The position numbers were made by a program, and so were the translations under genes. From Marivivens niveibacter (GTDB taxonomy: Bacteria; Pseudomonadota; Alphaproteobacteria; Rhodobacterales; Rhodobacteraceae): 64,000 nucleotides of DNA. The notes beneath the pieces are model-generated. The model worked only from the letters and a program-made list of their open reading frames with translations. It searched no databases and was not told the DNA's origin. Positions 62,535 through 64,000 of the stretch are shown one piece after another (position 1 is the stretch's first letter; every line of letters starts with the position of its first letter). Location: positions 682,001-746,000 of the forward strand of contig NZ_MSPP01000001.1 in NCBI RefSeq assembly GCF_002150005.2, read 5' to 3'.

Positions 62535-64000
62535 TTACTGTAGGTATTGAACGGTTTTGATAACCGTGATCGGCGTTCCGCGTTGTGCACGTGCCGCCCG
62601 TTTGATTGCGGTTTCAACCATATCCAAACGATCCAACGCGACGGCGTCGCTGTCGGTCGAAGACAGGATATAAACCAGTTCGATTTGCGATGGCTGGCCA
62701 GACAGATCAGCGACGAATGTAGCGATTGCTGAGCCCAATGGTTCTGGCAATTGGTCGTCGTCGCCAAAAGCGTCACTGGTCAGCGCGATCTGCACTGGCA
62801 CCAATGGGCCTACGGCAAAGTTCATCTCGGCCGCCATGCCAGCCGTCAAACGCAGGCTGCGCGGGTTTTCCGACAAAACGCCCACGCCCTGAGGCAAGCT
62901 GCGGGTATCCAGTTCGATGGTGAAATTCGATCCTTCGCTGCGGGGCAGGGCCGCACATGGAACGTGGAACCGCCCGAAAGCATCGGTCGTAATCAACAGA
63001 CCGTTCTGGGTCGCAATACGCGTGGCTGGAACGCCTGCTTCGCCTTCGGTTTGGCGGTTGTTTCCATCTGTGTCGATCCAGACTTTGCCGATGACATCGG
63101 AACAATCAAACACGCCTTCGGGTGTCATGCGCAGGGTAACGGTGCCAATGGTCGAAATCCGTTGGCCGGCTGCATTTTCAGCAAAGGTTCGGTTAACGAT
63201 TTCCGCGCCATCCGACAGGGTCTGGGTCACACGGGCGTTGAATGTCACTGTCGCGCTGTTGCCCGCAGAGATATCAACACTGTCCCAAGTCAGGTTGGAT
63301 CCGACCATGTCTGGTTCACGCGCCGCGCCATTGACTGTGGCGGATCCCGGCACATAGCCCAGACCGTTTGGCATGCGGTCCACCAATACAATGTCACTAT
63401 AATCGCTGACCGAATTGTTGGTGAAATCCAGTGTGAAGGTCACAACATCACCCGCACCAACGGTTTCGCGGTTGGCGGTTTTGGTGGCTACAAACAAATC
63501 GCTTGGGCCAAATGCGATGACCTCGGGGTCGTTCGTTGTGTTGCCATCGGAGTCATCTGTGTCGTCAGATACGTCTGACACAATGGCGTTGTTTTGCGTC
63601 GCGGCGGATACATCGACTGAAGCGCTTAGAACGCCCGTTTCAATAATTGTATCTGTCAGGGTCGCCGCGACCGAATAGGTCCAGATTTCACCGGGTGTGA
63701 CCAAACCATCGTTGTTGGCATCGCCGTCCACGTAGGCTGGCACAGCGGCAAAGCCTGATGCACTGCCTGTGCCGTCCCACAGGGTTTCGTCAAACGACAC
63801 TGCATCCAGCGACACGTTTCCTGTGTTTTCAACAGTGATGACGTAGGGAACCAAAGTGCCCGCAGCGGCGGTTTCGGCAAAATCTGTCGATAGGGTTGCG
63901 TTCAACACTGGTGCAGGGGCGATGTACAATTCGGTCGGCGTATCACCACCTAATGTTGCATCGTTGTCTGACAGGTCAAACAGCGTCGCTCCAGTAGGCG
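62535..64000 (-). CDS. DUF11-repeat surface protein, C-terminal part (cut by window edge)
   Basis: At least 488 residues; the frame runs through the window end. Two DUF11-type domains are visible: VITVENTGNVSLDAVSFDETLWDGTG and TLDFTNNSVSDYSDIVLVDRMPNGLGYVPGS. A SdrD_B-like unit follows with DCSDVIGKVWIDTDGNNRQTEGEAGVPATRI. The C-terminal roughly 120 residues (VQIALTSDAFGDDDQLPEPLGS, VYILSSTDSDAVALDRLDMVETAI) look distinct, reminiscent of an OmpA-like or anchoring unit. Acidic, Asp/Thr-rich. The N-terminus and any signal peptide lie outside. The beta-barrel gene follows after 12 bp. Confidence 0.85.
   Translation of the reverse strand, partial: PTGATLFDLSDNDATLGGDTPTELYIAPAPVLNATLSTDFAETAAAGTLVPYVITVENTGNVSLDAVSFDETLWDGTGSASGFAAVPAYVDGDANNDGLVTPGEIWTYSVAATLTDTIIETGVLSASVDVSAATQNNAIVSDVSDDTDDSDGNTTNDPEVIAFGPSDLFVATKTANRETVGAGDVVTFTLDFTNNSVSDYSDIVLVDRMPNGLGYVPGSATVNGAAREPDMVGSNLTWDSVDISAGNSATVTFNARVTQTLSDGAEIVNRTFAENAAGQRISTIGTVTLRMTPEGVFDCSDVIGKVWIDTDGNNRQTEGEAGVPATRIATQNGLLITTDAFGRFHVPCAALPRSEGSNFTIELDTRSLPQGVGVLSENPRSLRLTAGMAAEMNFAVGPLVPVQIALTSDAFGDDDQLPEPLGSAIATFVADLSGQPSQIELVYILSSTDSDAVALDRLDMVETAIKRAARAQRGTPITVIKTVQYLQ

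Noticed and set aside
62751-63578. 275-codon frame opposite the DUF11 gene
   Set aside because: Arises from repetitive Asp/Thr codons on the other strand; no SD or motif.

Overview
The window looks like an alphaproteobacterial chromosome of the Rhodobacteraceae (Roseobacter group). The support is gene content: gapR (DUF2312), an NDUFA12 - mlaD - DUF2155 run beside aat/accC/accB, a CbrA-like symporter-kinase with an upstream small membrane protein, a putA/putR divergon without a DNA-binding domain in PutA, a BigR/SqrR-type sulfide sensor and FnrL-like sites. Genes are tightly packed. I see no intergenic stretch over 300 bases, no insertion sequence, prophage or CRISPR array. Several convergent gene pairs abut or overlap at their stop codons.

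Layout. 0-10 kb: end of an MFS transporter, valS, an Lrp-type regulator divergent from a fold-type III PLP decarboxylase, a DUF2235 hydrolase, metF/metR, and a membrane GGDEF-EAL protein. 10-16 kb: suhB, a rhomboid protease, putA and its Lrp-type regulator, tRNA-Leu(UAA), and a TPR protein. 16-21 kb: a sulfur unit of SulP transporter, a phosphatase/rhodanese-like + sulfide:quinone reductase fusion, and an ETHE1-like persulfide dioxygenase. A perfect FNR box lies between this unit and a GH63-type glycosidase. 21-26 kb: that glycosidase, a small unknown protein, pgm, a PRK/uridine-kinase-like kinase, and a YihY membrane protein. 26-34.5 kb: a BapA-like adhesin with eight Ig-like repeats and its own type I secretion system (TolC-like lipoprotein, ABC exporter, HlyD adaptor).

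34.5-41 kb: housekeeping genes clpP, clpX, a Rid-family protein, NDUFA12, an MlaD-like protein, DUF2155, aat, accC and accB. 41-48 kb: a complete branched-chain amino acid/amide-type ABC transporter (livFGMH plus a Tat-type binding protein) divergent from an XRE/short-chain-fatty-acyl regulator. 48-52 kb: a receiver-only response regulator, a small membrane protein, a symporter-histidine kinase fusion and an orphan FliM/FliN-like protein. 52-54 kb: a second sulfur unit (pmpA-pmpB-phosphatase/rhodanese-like) divergent from a BigR-like ArsR repressor. 54-59 kb: a strong-SD small protein, a FadB/J-like protein lacking its dehydrogenase domain, a two-helix membrane protein, gapR, an unknown protein, an orphan iron-type ABC permease and tRNA-Thr(UGU). 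59-64 kb: a large outer-membrane beta-barrel and the C-terminal part of a DUF11 surface protein, in one operon.

Main themes are sulfide/persulfide handling in two separated units likely under one sensor, surface display by two independent systems, and local regulators beside their targets (metR, putR, the Lrp gene, bigR, the XRE gene). Gene functions come from recognised sequence motifs. Operators and terminators come from visible symmetry and are candidates unless stated otherwise.
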